Notes: generated by a model not told the origin, from the sequence alone. A stretch of DNA of 33,575 bases from Candidatus Physcousia equi (GCA_018065005.1 JAGHUD010000051.1:1-33575); one strand, 5' to 3'; counted from the stretch's first letter, positions 8,276 through 17,309 are shown. Program-made: numbers and translations.

Positions 8276-8314
8276 GAACTAAAAGAATAACCGTTCTTTA
8301 CGTTCTTTTAGTTC
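8276..8314 (-). terminator. perfect 12-bp inverted repeat, probable terminator of the susCD operon
   Basis: GAACTAAAAGAA (8276-8287) pairs exactly with TTCTTTTAGTTC (8303-8314) around 15 nt. It lies 43 bp past the stop of the PKD-like gene on the minus strand. The stem is AT-rich, with a short T-run inside the 3' arm on both strands, so it could stop transcription from both sides. It is followed about 50 bp upstream (plus coordinates) by the other 12-bp inverted repeat. Confidence 0.5.
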
Positions 8315-8357
8315 CTGTTAAACAAGAAGCTATCTTGAAAGGAGATAAGGGACTTAC

Positions 8358-9881
8358 CTATTTTTTCTTATAGATCATGCGGACTGGCTTGTAGCAGACC
8401 TTGTCGTGTCGTTCGAGGATCTCACCCGTGTCGGTGGAGATAACATAGACGGAACCGTTGAGTCCTGATTCGTTGGGCTCATAAAAGGCCACGTAGGTGG
8501 TGAGATGGTCTGAAGAGATGACGAGGTCGGTGATGATGGCGTTGTCGGATCCAAATGTTTGGAGTGTTTCGGCTTTATCAAGCGTTTGGGTCGTGGCATA
8601 GTTCCAACGCCGCACCGTATTCTTGTCGGCAAAGAGCAAAGAGTAGTAGGTCTTGTTGGCCACACAAGGTGTTTGCTCGTTGAGGACATTCGTTCCGATA
8701 CAAGCAGTTGTTGTACCGCCATTGTTCCATATCTTGGCTTTTCCTGCTGTGGCGTCATACTCCCAAAATCCCGTAGAGAGTATGGTCTTGCGCGTCAGAA
8801 GGTTGTTTTTGGTGAGTACGAGCATCTCGCTCTTGTCGGTGCGCTTCTGCTTAGCAGTAAGACTGATGGGCACAATCTTGACGATGTCGTTGTTGGCAAA
8901 ATAGTTGGTTGTCTTGTCCAGTTTGTCTCGTGTGAGCAGATATTCGGTGCTGCAATAGTAGGGACCATAGCCGCTGTAGAGGTTGCAGAGAGCATTCACC
9001 TCTTTGTCCCAGAAGACAAGGTCGAAAGACCAACCGGCGCCGCCATCGTCGTGTGCGAGACAGGTCTGAGCGTAGGTGTAGCGGAAGTTGGTGGGTTTAG
9101 ATACGGCTCCTTCGGTGGTGGAAAACTCATAGACTTTTCCGTTTTCGCAGAGAATGGGATAAGCCACGCCAGAGGCACCAACACTGGGGATAACGAGATG
9201 GGTGGGAACGAAGTCATCGTATTCTGTAATCTGCACGACATTCTCTGCCACAAATGTTTTTTCGTTAAGGTAGTAGAGCGTGGGCACTTGCTTTCCGCTC
9301 GTCTTGTAGTCGGGTGCGCCTTGGCAGGCAACAATCAACGAACCGCTGCTCTGCACCATGTCGATGCAGCGAGGAGAGAATGCGAGGTCGGGATTGTTGA
9401 TAGCAAAACACTCCTCGGTTGTGAAATGACGCTCGCCGCCCTTGGCTGGCGTGAGCATGAAGGAAAGCATGCTGCTGCCGTCAGGTTGCTGGCTAAGAAG
9501 TGCGATGCCTTCCTCGTAAGGAGAGTTGACGTTGACGATGAAGGGGAAGAAGGTCTTACCGTCTTCGTTCTCAACGATGAGCCGACACTGAAAGGTTCCG
9601 AGTTCCTTTGCGGGATATAGGAAGGAGGGGTCGGTGGAGAATACTTGCTGATTGACCTCCCATGTATAATGGAGTTCTTTGGGACTGTTTGTTTGTGAGA
9701 GTTGAGGCGTAATGCGCAACTCCTCGTTCTTGTTGATGTTGTATGTCTGCTCAATCCCTCCATCCACGTTGATTTCAGAAAGCTTACGTGTGGGCAGGGA
9801 TGTGTCGTCGCTGACACAGGAGAAGAGCACGAGCACTGCCATGAGACAGCATATAGTGTTAATCGTTCTTTTCATCGTCAT
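8358..9881 (-). CDS. PKD-like family lipoprotein of a SusC/SusD locus
   Basis: 507 residues. The signal peptide ends in a lipobox (LFSC, Cys22), followed by VSDD, so an outer-membrane, probably surface, lipoprotein is expected. Residues about 36-118 form a PKD-like beta-sandwich (with HYTWEV near 71-76), as in the PKD-like family proteins that accompany SusCD and DUF4843 genes. The C-terminal 380 residues contain repeated beta-rich stretches, and the last looks like a propeller blade (SVYVISTDTGEILERHD). It is the last gene of the susC operon, 9 bp after the DUF4843 gene. A second ATG two codons in (9875) is equally possible. It probably binds the transported ligand at the cell surface; the ligand is unknown. 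Confidence 0.85.
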   Translation of the reverse strand: MTMKRTINTICCLMAVLVLFSCVSDDTSLPTRKLSEINVDGGIEQTYNINKNEELRITPQLSQTNSPKELHYTWEVNQQVFSTDPSFLYPAKELGTFQCRLIVENEDGKTFFPFIVNVNSPYEEGIALLSQQPDGSSMLSFMLTPAKGGERHFTTEECFAINNPDLAFSPRCIDMVQSSGSLIVACQGAPDYKTSGKQVPTLYYLNEKTFVAENVVQITEYDDFVPTHLVIPSVGASGVAYPILCENGKVYEFSTTEGAVSKPTNFRYTYAQTCLAHDDGGAGWSFDLVFWDKEVNALCNLYSGYGPYYCSTEYLLTRDKLDKTTNYFANNDIVKIVPISLTAKQKRTDKSEMLVLTKNNLLTRKTILSTGFWEYDATAGKAKIWNNGGTTTACIGTNVLNEQTPCVANKTYYSLLFADKNTVRRWNYATTQTLDKAETLQTFGSDNAIITDLVISSDHLTTYVAFYEPNESGLNGSVYVISTDTGEILERHDKVCYKPVRMIYKKK

Positions 9882-9890
9882 GAAGAAAGC

Positions 9891-10760
9891 TTAAAATGGA
9901 TTGGGGAAGTCGAAGGGGAAGTCGGGATAGAGCGAGAGAATCATATCGTGGTTGGCGGGGTCGTTGAAATGCTCATATATGCGAGCGTAGATGTACTTGC
10001 GGAAGATGGTGCGAAAGGCATGAAAGTCTCCGTATGGCACATTCTCAAGATTTTCGCCATAAAGATCAACCATCTTCTTGTAGGTTTCAGGGAGGATGTT
10101 CTTGATGTCGTGGAAATATTCAATCATCTTGATGAACTTATAGGGGTGCCAAACGCCCAAATCGGGCTTGTACCACACCTTGTCACCGAAAGCATCGTAC
10201 CATGCAGGTTGGTCGATGGCGTTGTCAAACTGTATGACTCTGACCTGGTCTTTTTCGCTCAAGACGGGCGTAAACTGGTCATTAGCCTGCAGCCGGATAA
10301 CCAAACGATATCGTTGGTAGCCATCCGTAAAGGTACCTTCGAGGGCACGACGATGAATGGTTATGGGGATAGTGCCGGAGGTGGCGCCAGCAGGTATGAC
10401 TACCTGCTTGGGGATGTCATAGTGGACTCCTTCTTCCGCCCACTGAAATTCGGTCTGCTCAGGCATGTAGATTAGCTTTTGTATGGAGTCGCAGGGCATA
10501 ACCCGCTCTACTCGATAGCTGAAGTTGCGCTCCTGCTCACTGACGACACCCATCACCTTCACAGGGATGTGCAGTACGTGTTCTGTTGTTTCGACTGGAA
10601 CAACGGAAAAGGAGTAGACGAGTGTATCGTGGTTGAAATATACGCCACAGGCTGAAGGGTCGTAGGTCATATAATCGGTCTCGGAGCAAGAGGTGCTGAA
10701 CAAGACGCACGCTATTGGGGCTATGGCGTAAAAGCTTCGTTTCAGTATATTCATCTTCAT
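9891..10760 (-). CDS. DUF4843-type lipoprotein of a SusC/SusD locus
   Basis: 289 residues. The signal peptide ends at STSC (lipobox, Cys25), followed by SETDYMTYD, so a surface-exposed outer-membrane lipoprotein is likely. A beta-rich region (about 35-175) contains VVIPAGATSGTIPI, typical of DUF4843 proteins, which are known mainly from their place beside SusD and PKD-like genes. The C-terminal third is helical and rich in aromatic residues, ending FPFDFPNPF. The gene lies 30 bp after susD and 9 bp before the PKD-like gene, in the same operon. The biochemical role of the family is not established; an accessory ligand-binding role is inferred from context. An alternative ATG lies two codons downstream. 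Confidence 0.85.
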   Translation of the reverse strand: MKMNILKRSFYAIAPIACVLFSTSCSETDYMTYDPSACGVYFNHDTLVYSFSVVPVETTEHVLHIPVKVMGVVSEQERNFSYRVERVMPCDSIQKLIYMPEQTEFQWAEEGVHYDIPKQVVIPAGATSGTIPITIHRRALEGTFTDGYQRYRLVIRLQANDQFTPVLSEKDQVRVIQFDNAIDQPAWYDAFGDKVWYKPDLGVWHPYKFIKMIEYFHDIKNILPETYKKMVDLYGENLENVPYGDFHAFRTIFRKYIYARIYEHFNDPANHDMILSLYPDFPFDFPNPF

Positions 10761-10790
10761 CGTTTCTCAAAATAAGGGGAAGGGGGGTCA

Positions 10791-12248
10791 TCAATATCTG
10801 TTGAGGTACTCAGAGTCTGGGATGGGAAGCACATACATGGCATCTTTTGCAGGATACAATGTCTTGCCATCGACGCTCAGGATGGGCTGATTAAGACGTT
10901 TGTAGCGGAAAAACTGTTGTCCTTCGCCAAAGTATTCCTTGAAGAATTCGAGGTCGAGGAGTTCCTGTGTGAGGGCAGCATCATTGAGTTCAGAGAGTCC
11001 TCTGTGTGTGCACACAGCGTTATAGTAGGCGACGGCGCGTTCTGGGTTTTGCTCGAGCAGGCACTCGGCTGCGATATAATACATTTCAGGCAAGCGCATG
11101 AGGTTAATGCCTAAGATGAGATCGGATGGGCGCGAGCCTGCACTATTGCTTAGTTCATAGATGTCAGTAAACTTACTCAGACGATAGAAGTACTGTCCGC
11201 CTGCTTCAATCTGAGTAAAATAGGCTGAGATACGATAGTCGAGAGGCATACTCTCACGTTCGTAGCTTTGCATGAAGTCATCGCGCGGGTCAAGCGACTG
11301 ATAGAAAGTTCTCTTTTGTAGTAGTTCAGACGTTGTGCTATAGAAATCGCTGTAGTAGACACCAAAGAGCGTTTCCTTCTGCGAGAACACACCAGCAACG
11401 TCGTTGACGACCTCCGTCTTCTCTTTTAGTTGATAGGGGCTCTCTTTGATGACCTTTTCTGCGTAGGCAAGGGCTTGCTCTTTGTTGCCCATCGTGAGAT
11501 ATACGCGCGCCAACTCGCCCCATACGGCATAAACGTTGAGGTGGGTTTGCAGGTCGTTGGCAAAGTCTGTTATGTCGTAGATGTTGGTGGGTGCAACAAG
11601 GAGCATGCGTTCTGCTTCATGCAGGTCGGCAAGGACATGCTTGAAATTGTCAGCTAGCATCTCAAAGTCGGGGGTGCGGAGTGAAAACTCTGTCTGATAG
11701 GGAATGCCATTTGCCTTGGGATTCGTAGTGTATTGGGCACAGAAAAGTCGCATAAGATCGAAATGCATGAAGGCGCGCAAGGCAAGTGCTTCGCCTTTGT
11801 AGCATGTAAAGGGGTAGGTATTCGCCTGGCTCACTAAAGGACTGTTGAGGACGGAATTTGCATTAGAGATGTTGTTGTACATCGCTGTCCAGATTTGCTC
11901 TGCCCAAGCGCGTATGTCGCTCTTGTCGTAGTCGTAGTTCTGCAGCAACTCTATGTCTTCGTTGCCAGGACAAGTCATGTTCTGTGCCAAGACTTCTACG
12001 CCGCGGATGGAGAGTTCGCAGCCATAGAGAGAGCTCTGTCGCATTTGAGCATAAACACCATAGAGTGCATCTTCGATTCCTTGTTTTGTCTTCATCATTT
12101 CATCGCGCTTGGCCTGACCATCGGGTGTTATGTCGAGATAATTAGAGCAGGACATCATCAGTGTCATGACAAGACCAAAGAAGTGTTTGACGATCTTAGT
12201 GCTTTGCAGCTTATGGTGGAATATATTGTGTTTCATCGGTTCGTGCAT
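10791..12248 (-). CDS. SusD/RagB-family outer-membrane nutrient-binding lipoprotein
   Basis: 485 residues. The lipobox LMMSC (Cys34), followed by SNYLDITPDGQ, is the classic SusD N-terminus. TPR-like helices follow (IEDALYGVYAQMR near 57-69; GEALALRAFMHFDLMRLF further on), and the C-terminus carries the usual EYFGEGQQFFRYKRLN segment. SusD proteins cap a SusC barrel and capture the ligand at the cell surface. The gene follows susC after a 113-bp gap in which no -7 box was found, so it is probably on the susC transcript. The start may be the ATG four codons in (12236), which gives a more usual signal peptide length. The substrate cannot be read from the sequence. Confidence 0.95.
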   Translation of the reverse strand: MHEPMKHNIFHHKLQSTKIVKHFFGLVMTLMMSCSNYLDITPDGQAKRDEMMKTKQGIEDALYGVYAQMRQSSLYGCELSIRGVEVLAQNMTCPGNEDIELLQNYDYDKSDIRAWAEQIWTAMYNNISNANSVLNSPLVSQANTYPFTCYKGEALALRAFMHFDLMRLFCAQYTTNPKANGIPYQTEFSLRTPDFEMLADNFKHVLADLHEAERMLLVAPTNIYDITDFANDLQTHLNVYAVWGELARVYLTMGNKEQALAYAEKVIKESPYQLKEKTEVVNDVAGVFSQKETLFGVYYSDFYSTTSELLQKRTFYQSLDPRDDFMQSYERESMPLDYRISAYFTQIEAGGQYFYRLSKFTDIYELSNSAGSRPSDLILGINLMRLPEMYYIAAECLLEQNPERAVAYYNAVCTHRGLSELNDAALTQELLDLEFFKEYFGEGQQFFRYKRLNQPILSVDGKTLYPAKDAMYVLPIPDSEYLNRY

Positions 12249-12361
12249 TGAATGATTACTTTTGTACTACAAATGAGAGCTTATGTGGAAGAATCTGCTG
12301 CGTTAGGTTGTTTGCTATGTAGCAAGGTCAACCACTTACAGTTTCCACGAAGGAGTCCTTC

Positions 12362-15300
12362 TTAGAACGTTGCAGAGAGGTTGATTTCAAAACCTTTTGA
12401 ATAGAGGTAGTCAGTTCCGCGTTCAATCTTTACACTAGACAAGCGGAACAAGTCTGTGAAGTTGATGCCGCAACGAAGGTTGCGCAGATGCATCTTGGCG
12501 CAAATCTCTTTGCTGAACTCGTAGGAGAGGTTAAGAGAGGCAAGGTTGAGTGTATTCTCCTTTTCAGCAAAACGTGTTGTTTGCTGGGGGCGTGAGGTGT
12601 CGGAAATGTTCTTGTAGAATGCCACGTCACCGACGTTCTTCCAGCGTTGGTCAAAGACACGTTGGTCTGCATTGTATTTCGGATTGCTGCCTTCTACCTT
12701 AGTGGCGCGTGTGGTGTTGTAGATCCAACCGCCTAAGCGGAAGTCAAACATAGCGTAGAGTGTGAAGCCTTTCCAGAAGAGACTTGTATTGGCTGTTCCG
12801 TTATAGGCAGGTTGGGTGTCACCGATGAGCACTCGGTCTGTGGCGTCGAAGGTGAAGGTGCGTTCTCCGTTTCGTTTGATGTAGACTTCTTTTCCGGTTG
12901 CTGGGTCGATGCCTCCAGAACGAACGAGTTTGAGTGCAGTTACACTTTCTCCTTCTGCATATTGAGCGAGTGGTTCGAGATAGGCCGTTGCCATCTCTTC
13001 GTTCCGTTTGTTCATCTCCTTGAGCGCATTGTTGATCTTGGTGATTTTGTTTCGGTTTATGTAGCCTGTTGTGCCAATCTTCCAGTTGAAATTCTTGTTG
13101 CGGAAGATATAGCCATCAAGCTGAAACTCGATACCCTTATTCTGGAGTTCACCAAGATTGTCCATGGCGGAGGTGATACCTGTTGAGGGTGCCATCGACT
13201 TATTGAGCAGAAGATCCGTTGTGTTGCGTATGTAAGCATCGAGCACAAAGTTTAGGCGGCGATCAAACATCGAGATGTCAAGACCAACATTATAACTCAT
13301 CGTTCGCTCCCATGCTAAGTTCACATTACCAATGGTGAGAGGTACAGCACCTATGCCATTCTTGTATTCGTAGGTATTGGCATAGCGATACATCGTCATA
13401 GCTTGAAATGGAGAGAAACTAACCTTTCCTGTGTAGCCAAGCGAACCGCGCAGTTTGAATACATCAAATTTGCTCTTGATTTCGCTCATGAAGTTTTCAT
13501 TCATGATGTTCCATCCCGCTCCTGCCGACCAGAAATGTCCCCAACGGTTGTTTTCGCCGAATTGGGATGAACCGGTGAGTCGCCATGTTCCATCGACGAA
13601 ATAACGATTACGGAATGAATAGTTGGCAGACAAGAAGGCTCCGACGTCTGCCGTCTTGCCTTGTGTACCAGAGGGCGTGGAATTGGTTGGATATCCTGCT
13701 GCGTTGCCCACGAAGCTCATCGCATCATTATAGAAGCCGATGGCATTGAGGTATTCGCTTTGCGCATCAGAGTGGTTTATTTCCCATCCAGCAGAAGCAC
13801 TGATGAGCGATTCGTCTTTGAAGAGATGATTGAAAGTTCCGACGATGTTGCCGCTGTAGGAGTTAGAACGGTTGTTGCCTTTTTGCATAGAACCGCGTTT
13901 TGAGAGGTCTGTTTCGTTCTTGTAGCGGCGAGCATGTGGTGAGGTGAAGGTGTCGCTCCAACCAGACACGCTTGTCACGTTAAAATGTCCGGTCAAGCGA
14001 AACATGCGGTTGATGTCCCATCGTATATCAGTGTTGTTGGAGATTGTCTTCGAGCCAGTTTTAGCATAACTGCCTAACACCGCATCGTGGAGCGGGTTGT
14101 TGAGGTCCCAAGCCAGATTATTGTTAACCGATCCATCTGCATTATACATGGCATCGTACGGGTTCATTTGCGTGTATTGCGAGAAACTGCCGTAGGGTGT
14201 TTCTTTTGATGACACCTCTCCGTAGTTGGTGCGGTTGGAGATCTGTATGGAGTTTTTAATGTAGTAGTCAAGTTTGAAGCCGAGGTTATAGCGGCGGCGA
14301 TTGTCGTCTTTCATCACACCGTGTGTGTTGGAAAAACGTCCGGTTAATTCGTAGCGGAGATTGGATGCACCACCATATACACGAACCGAATGGTCGTGGC
14401 TGAACGAGCTGCGAGAAGGCTGTGCCAGCCAATCGCTCTTCTGTCCTGCTTTGATGAGTTTGTAGCGTGAGTTGTAGAGTTCGTCCAACGCATATTGCTT
14501 GGGCACTTTGTTGGCATCGAGCGCTCCATGGGCGTCATAGAGTCCCGCCAAACGCTCGTATTCGAGTTTTTCGAGGGGAGAAAGCAATTGGTAGTCTCCC
14601 AATTGGGGTATTTGCACGTTTCCCGTGAAGTTATAGTTCACGTGCAGCGTACTGTTTTGTATGGGTTTTCGGGTGATGACGATTACGCCGTTAGAAGCCT
14701 TTGCTCCGTAGAGCGCTGTGGCTGACGCATCTTTCAAGACGTTGATGCTCTCAATCTCATTCATGTCGAGGTCGTAAAGCTCTTGCATGGAGATTTCTGT
14801 TCCGTCGAGAATTATGGTGGGTTGGTTGACACTCTGACCTTCGTTGCTAAACGAGGACATGCCACGCATGACCAATTCGGGCACATGGTTTGGATTGGAA
14901 CCCTGTGCACTGTTGACCTGAACCTCAAGTCCGGGGGTCAGAGCGGCAAGTGCTGTGATGAGATTCACGCCTGTCACTTGCTTCAGTTCCTCTCCCTTGA
15001 TTTGAGCAACGGAACCTGTGAACGACGTTTTACTCTTGTTAAAGAATCCAGTTACGACCACGTCGCTCATCTTCTTTGCGTCGGACTCCATCATGAGTTT
15101 CAACATCGTCTGACTTCCTTTCTTGGGGTCCAGCACGATGGTTTTGAACCCCATGCAGGTGACGCGCACTTCGCAATGCTTGTCGGGGATAGATAAATGG
15201 AAGTGTCCCTCCATGTCGGTGGCAATGCCTGTTACTATCTTGCCGTTCTTCCACACTGCGATGTTGGCACCCGGAAGCACATCGTTTAATTCAGCATCAT

Positions 15301-15472
15301 AAACCGTTCCGGCAAACATGATAGTGTCGCGATTGGCAACTTGCGCAGCTACGGGATAGCTTGTTAGACCGGACCCGGACACCGGTGCTGCACTTCTGTC
15401 TGTTTTGGCAGACTGCACGCTTGGAGCTGTCAGCAAAAGTGAGAGGAAACAGAGAGAGATGGGTCGTTTCAT
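12362..15472 (-). CDS. SusC/RagA-family TonB-dependent outer-membrane transporter
   Basis: 1036 residues, a normal length. Signal peptide 1-22; an unusually long, low-complexity stretch (23-48); a carboxypeptidase-regulatory-like domain (about 52-130) with FAGTVYDAELNDVLPGANI; then VVVTGF (138-143) and the plug (about 145-268). The SusC signature is visible as INVLKDASATALYGAKASNG (243-262). The rest is a 22-strand-type barrel ending in the aromatic residue Phe1036. It imports a large ligand delivered by SusD, driven by TonB. It is the first gene of the operon. Upstream on the same strand are three palindromic repeats (15488-15582) and a hairpin, which suggest regulation in the leader. No ECF sigma/anti-sigma pair or hybrid two-component gene is beside it. 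Confidence 0.95.
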   Translation of the reverse strand: MKRPISLCFLSLLLTAPSVQSAKTDRSAAPVSGSGLTSYPVAAQVANRDTIMFAGTVYDAELNDVLPGANIAVWKNGKIVTGIATDMEGHFHLSIPDKHCEVRVTCMGFKTIVLDPKKGSQTMLKLMMESDAKKMSDVVVTGFFNKSKTSFTGSVAQIKGEELKQVTGVNLITALAALTPGLEVQVNSAQGSNPNHVPELVMRGMSSFSNEGQSVNQPTIILDGTEISMQELYDLDMNEIESINVLKDASATALYGAKASNGVIVITRKPIQNSTLHVNYNFTGNVQIPQLGDYQLLSPLEKLEYERLAGLYDAHGALDANKVPKQYALDELYNSRYKLIKAGQKSDWLAQPSRSSFSHDHSVRVYGGASNLRYELTGRFSNTHGVMKDDNRRRYNLGFKLDYYIKNSIQISNRTNYGEVSSKETPYGSFSQYTQMNPYDAMYNADGSVNNNLAWDLNNPLHDAVLGSYAKTGSKTISNNTDIRWDINRMFRLTGHFNVTSVSGWSDTFTSPHARRYKNETDLSKRGSMQKGNNRSNSYSGNIVGTFNHLFKDESLISASAGWEINHSDAQSEYLNAIGFYNDAMSFVGNAAGYPTNSTPSGTQGKTADVGAFLSANYSFRNRYFVDGTWRLTGSSQFGENNRWGHFWSAGAGWNIMNENFMSEIKSKFDVFKLRGSLGYTGKVSFSPFQAMTMYRYANTYEYKNGIGAVPLTIGNVNLAWERTMSYNVGLDISMFDRRLNFVLDAYIRNTTDLLLNKSMAPSTGITSAMDNLGELQNKGIEFQLDGYIFRNKNFNWKIGTTGYINRNKITKINNALKEMNKRNEEMATAYLEPLAQYAEGESVTALKLVRSGGIDPATGKEVYIKRNGERTFTFDATDRVLIGDTQPAYNGTANTSLFWKGFTLYAMFDFRLGGWIYNTTRATKVEGSNPKYNADQRVFDQRWKNVGDVAFYKNISDTSRPQQTTRFAEKENTLNLASLNLSYEFSKEICAKMHLRNLRCGINFTDLFRLSSVKIERGTDYLYSKGFEINLSATF

Positions 15473-15487
15473 ATTAGATGGGATTTT

Positions 15488-15582
15488 ATTGCACTAAAGA
15501 TGCAATGACCATTATAATATCATTATTGCATTGGGAGATGCAATGACCAATATAATATCATTATTGCATTAGGAGATGCAAT
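15488..15582. repeat. three copies of a 37-38 bp repeat with palindromic core in the susC leader
   Basis: Cores lie at 15488-15506, 15525-15544 and 15563-15582. The two best read ATTGCATTGGGAGATGCAAT and ATTGCATTAGGAGATGCAAT: 7-bp arms around 6 bp. The third, nearest susC, has 6-bp arms and one base fewer. The first two spacers share GACCAWTATAATATCATT. The block ends 16 bp before the susC start codon, so it is either operator DNA or, if transcribed, three hairpins in the mRNA leader whose minus-strand loops carry CUCCUA or CUCCCA. No good TAnnTTTG box was found in the leader; TATTTTTTG at 15592-15600 (minus strand) is one base too long. Confidence 0.85.
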
Positions 15583-15599
15583 GACCATTTACAAAAAAT

Positions 15600-15664
15600 A
15601 ACCAAAAACAGCACATGAATGGCTGAGGGAGAGTCCTTGATGCTATTCTGCGCTGTTTTTGGTT
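15600..15664 (-). terminator. 13-bp inverted repeat with T-rich tail, terminator of the TlpA/sorted-protein pair
   Basis: AACCAAAAACAGC (15600-15612 as AACC...; left arm) pairs exactly with GCTGTTTTTGGTT (15652-15664) around a 39-nt loop. On the minus strand the 3' arm is followed by ATTTTTTG. It lies 43 bp beyond the stop of the gene ending at 15708 and just upstream of the susC leader repeats, so it separates the two transcription units or acts as an attenuator for read-through into susC. Confidence 0.6.
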
Positions 15665-15707
15665 TGTTGTTTATGTAACTACTTATTTACTGTTAGGAGG
15701 TGCTTGC

Positions 15708-17282
15708 TTATTTCTTAAGCATCTTCATCACCTTGCCATCCTTCTTCATGAGCATAATGCCCTTCTGGTTGGCAGAGGTCTTTACACCGCTCAGTGTGTA
15801 GTACTCAGCTGCGCCCTGCTGCTTTGCACCCTCAACGTCGCGAACAGCTGTAGACTCTTTCTGACGCTTCTGGCCAACGACAGAAGAATAGTATGCTACC
15901 ATTTCATCTTCTACTTCTTCTTCACCAGATAAGTCAAGAGTGTAAATCATAAATTCTCCAATGGTAAGTTTTCCGTCTTCATCGAGAGTAACGGGGATGA
16001 GGTCGTAAGTACCATTCACATCACGCATGTCATAATACTTGTAGATTTCTTGTTCTTCGTCGCCAATGAACTGGAGAAAAGAATATGCATAGTCAATTTC
16101 GATGTAGGCTCTGCTAGGGTCGAACTCATCCATTTTGAGGATAATACCACCATAGTTCAACTGATAAGTGTCGTATCCGAGGAATTTGGTGATGAAATAA
16201 GTCTTGAATCGATCGTCATAAACAATTTCAATTTCTCCAGACGCGGGTGTTTCGTAGTTGCTGATTTCAATCGTGCCTTGTGCGTCGTAGACACCTACGA
16301 AGGGTGAGGTTTCAGTCTCTTCATTGATCAGGACAGCAGCACCGCCACCGCACCAATATACGTTCTCATAGATATCCTCGAGTTCACCTGCCTCCTTGAA
16401 CTGCTTGAGCAGAATACCACTTGTGAGAATCAAGCTTCCTTCTACATAGTTGAATGTGATGGCTGAAGTGGTTTGGTCGTAGGTGTCAGAAAGAAGATAA
16501 TCGCCAAGCATGGTCTCGGCAATGTTGATACTCAAAGTTTTGCCGTCGAAGCTTGCGTATAAAGTCTTATCGCCAACGCCAGGCCATGAGAGCTGAACCT
16601 CATAACTCTTGTTTTCAATGCCAAGCGGAGACAACTTCATGTCGAACTCATTGGGGAAGCTCTCTTCGGTTCCGTAGATGTGCTCGTTGGTCGATGTGAA
16701 GTGATAATCGCCGCTAATGTCAGAGATTTCAATCTGCTGGCGACTTTCCATGCAGAGTTGAACATCTGTCACCTTTGCTATGACTTTCTCAACAGCACTA
16801 TAGTTGCTATTCATCTTCACGAGCGTAAAGTCTGGAATGGTGATCAACGACCCATCATCGCTAACTGTGTAGTAGAGGGGGCCAAAACCCGTTGCGCCAA
16901 AAGGATTGTTGCCTTCAGCATCGGCCATATAAAAGTCCTGAGAGCCCCATGCATCCCAATTGCCACCATTGGGATTTGTAATCTTGATTTGGTAAACACC
17001 TTCGTCTTCGTTCATGCCAAATTTGGAAATTTGCTGATAGGCATCTTCGATGCCGAGCATGCCGCAGATTTCACCTTGAAAGAATGCTGAGCTGCCATCA
17101 TAGATAAGTACGTCACATTCATTCTTGAGGACGTCTTGATACGCATCGTCATACAGGTCGATTGTGCAAGTCATCTTGTAGGTACCATAAAGGTCCGTCA
17201 CGTTGGTCACTTGCGCTTTAGCAGCTAAGGACATGCCCATGGCAACAACTGCCATCAACAATTTTGTGTAGAGTTTTTTCAT
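15708..17282 (-). CDS. secreted protein of unknown function with a type IX secretion-like C-terminal tail
   Basis: 524 residues. Signal peptide about 1-23 (AKA then Gln24). The mature protein is acidic and beta-rich, with several loosely repeated segments of about 100-150 residues (LYGTYKMT, SGDYHFTS, FVGVYDAQG, VNGTYDLI), each opening with a (S/Y/N)G(T/D)Y-like motif, suggesting three or four related beta domains. The end (494-524, YYTLSGVKTS then QKGIMLMKKDGKVMKMLKK) resembles the GxxxxxKKGIYIxNGKKxxxK-type tail of Prevotella secreted proteins (Por secretion tail, type A). It follows the TlpA gene after 27 bp, probably as one operon, and lies upstream of susC. Function unknown; a surface-displayed binding protein is possible. 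Confidence 0.8.
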   Translation of the reverse strand: MKKLYTKLLMAVVAMGMSLAAKAQVTNVTDLYGTYKMTCTIDLYDDAYQDVLKNECDVLIYDGSSAFFQGEICGMLGIEDAYQQISKFGMNEDEGVYQIKITNPNGGNWDAWGSQDFYMADAEGNNPFGATGFGPLYYTVSDDGSLITIPDFTLVKMNSNYSAVEKVIAKVTDVQLCMESRQQIEISDISGDYHFTSTNEHIYGTEESFPNEFDMKLSPLGIENKSYEVQLSWPGVGDKTLYASFDGKTLSINIAETMLGDYLLSDTYDQTTSAITFNYVEGSLILTSGILLKQFKEAGELEDIYENVYWCGGGAAVLINEETETSPFVGVYDAQGTIEISNYETPASGEIEIVYDDRFKTYFITKFLGYDTYQLNYGGIILKMDEFDPSRAYIEIDYAYSFLQFIGDEEQEIYKYYDMRDVNGTYDLIPVTLDEDGKLTIGEFMIYTLDLSGEEEVEDEMVAYYSSVVGQKRQKESTAVRDVEGAKQQGAAEYYTLSGVKTSANQKGIMLMKKDGKVMKMLKK

Positions 17283-17309
17283 ACGATTAAAATTATAATT
17301 GTTTAAAAA

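Noticed and set aside
8559..9620. A 353-codon plus-strand open frame opposite the PKD-like gene
   Set aside because: The minus-strand frame has a signal peptide, lipobox and operon context; the opposite frame has none of these.
9702..10475. A 257-codon plus-strand open frame opposite the DUF4843 gene
   Set aside because: It is antisense to a supported lipoprotein gene and has no recognisable domain.
12249..12361. Separate promoter for susD in the 113-bp gap after susC
   Set aside because: No TAnnTTTG box was found on the minus strand; only a short AAGGA/TCCTT hairpin at the susC end is visible.
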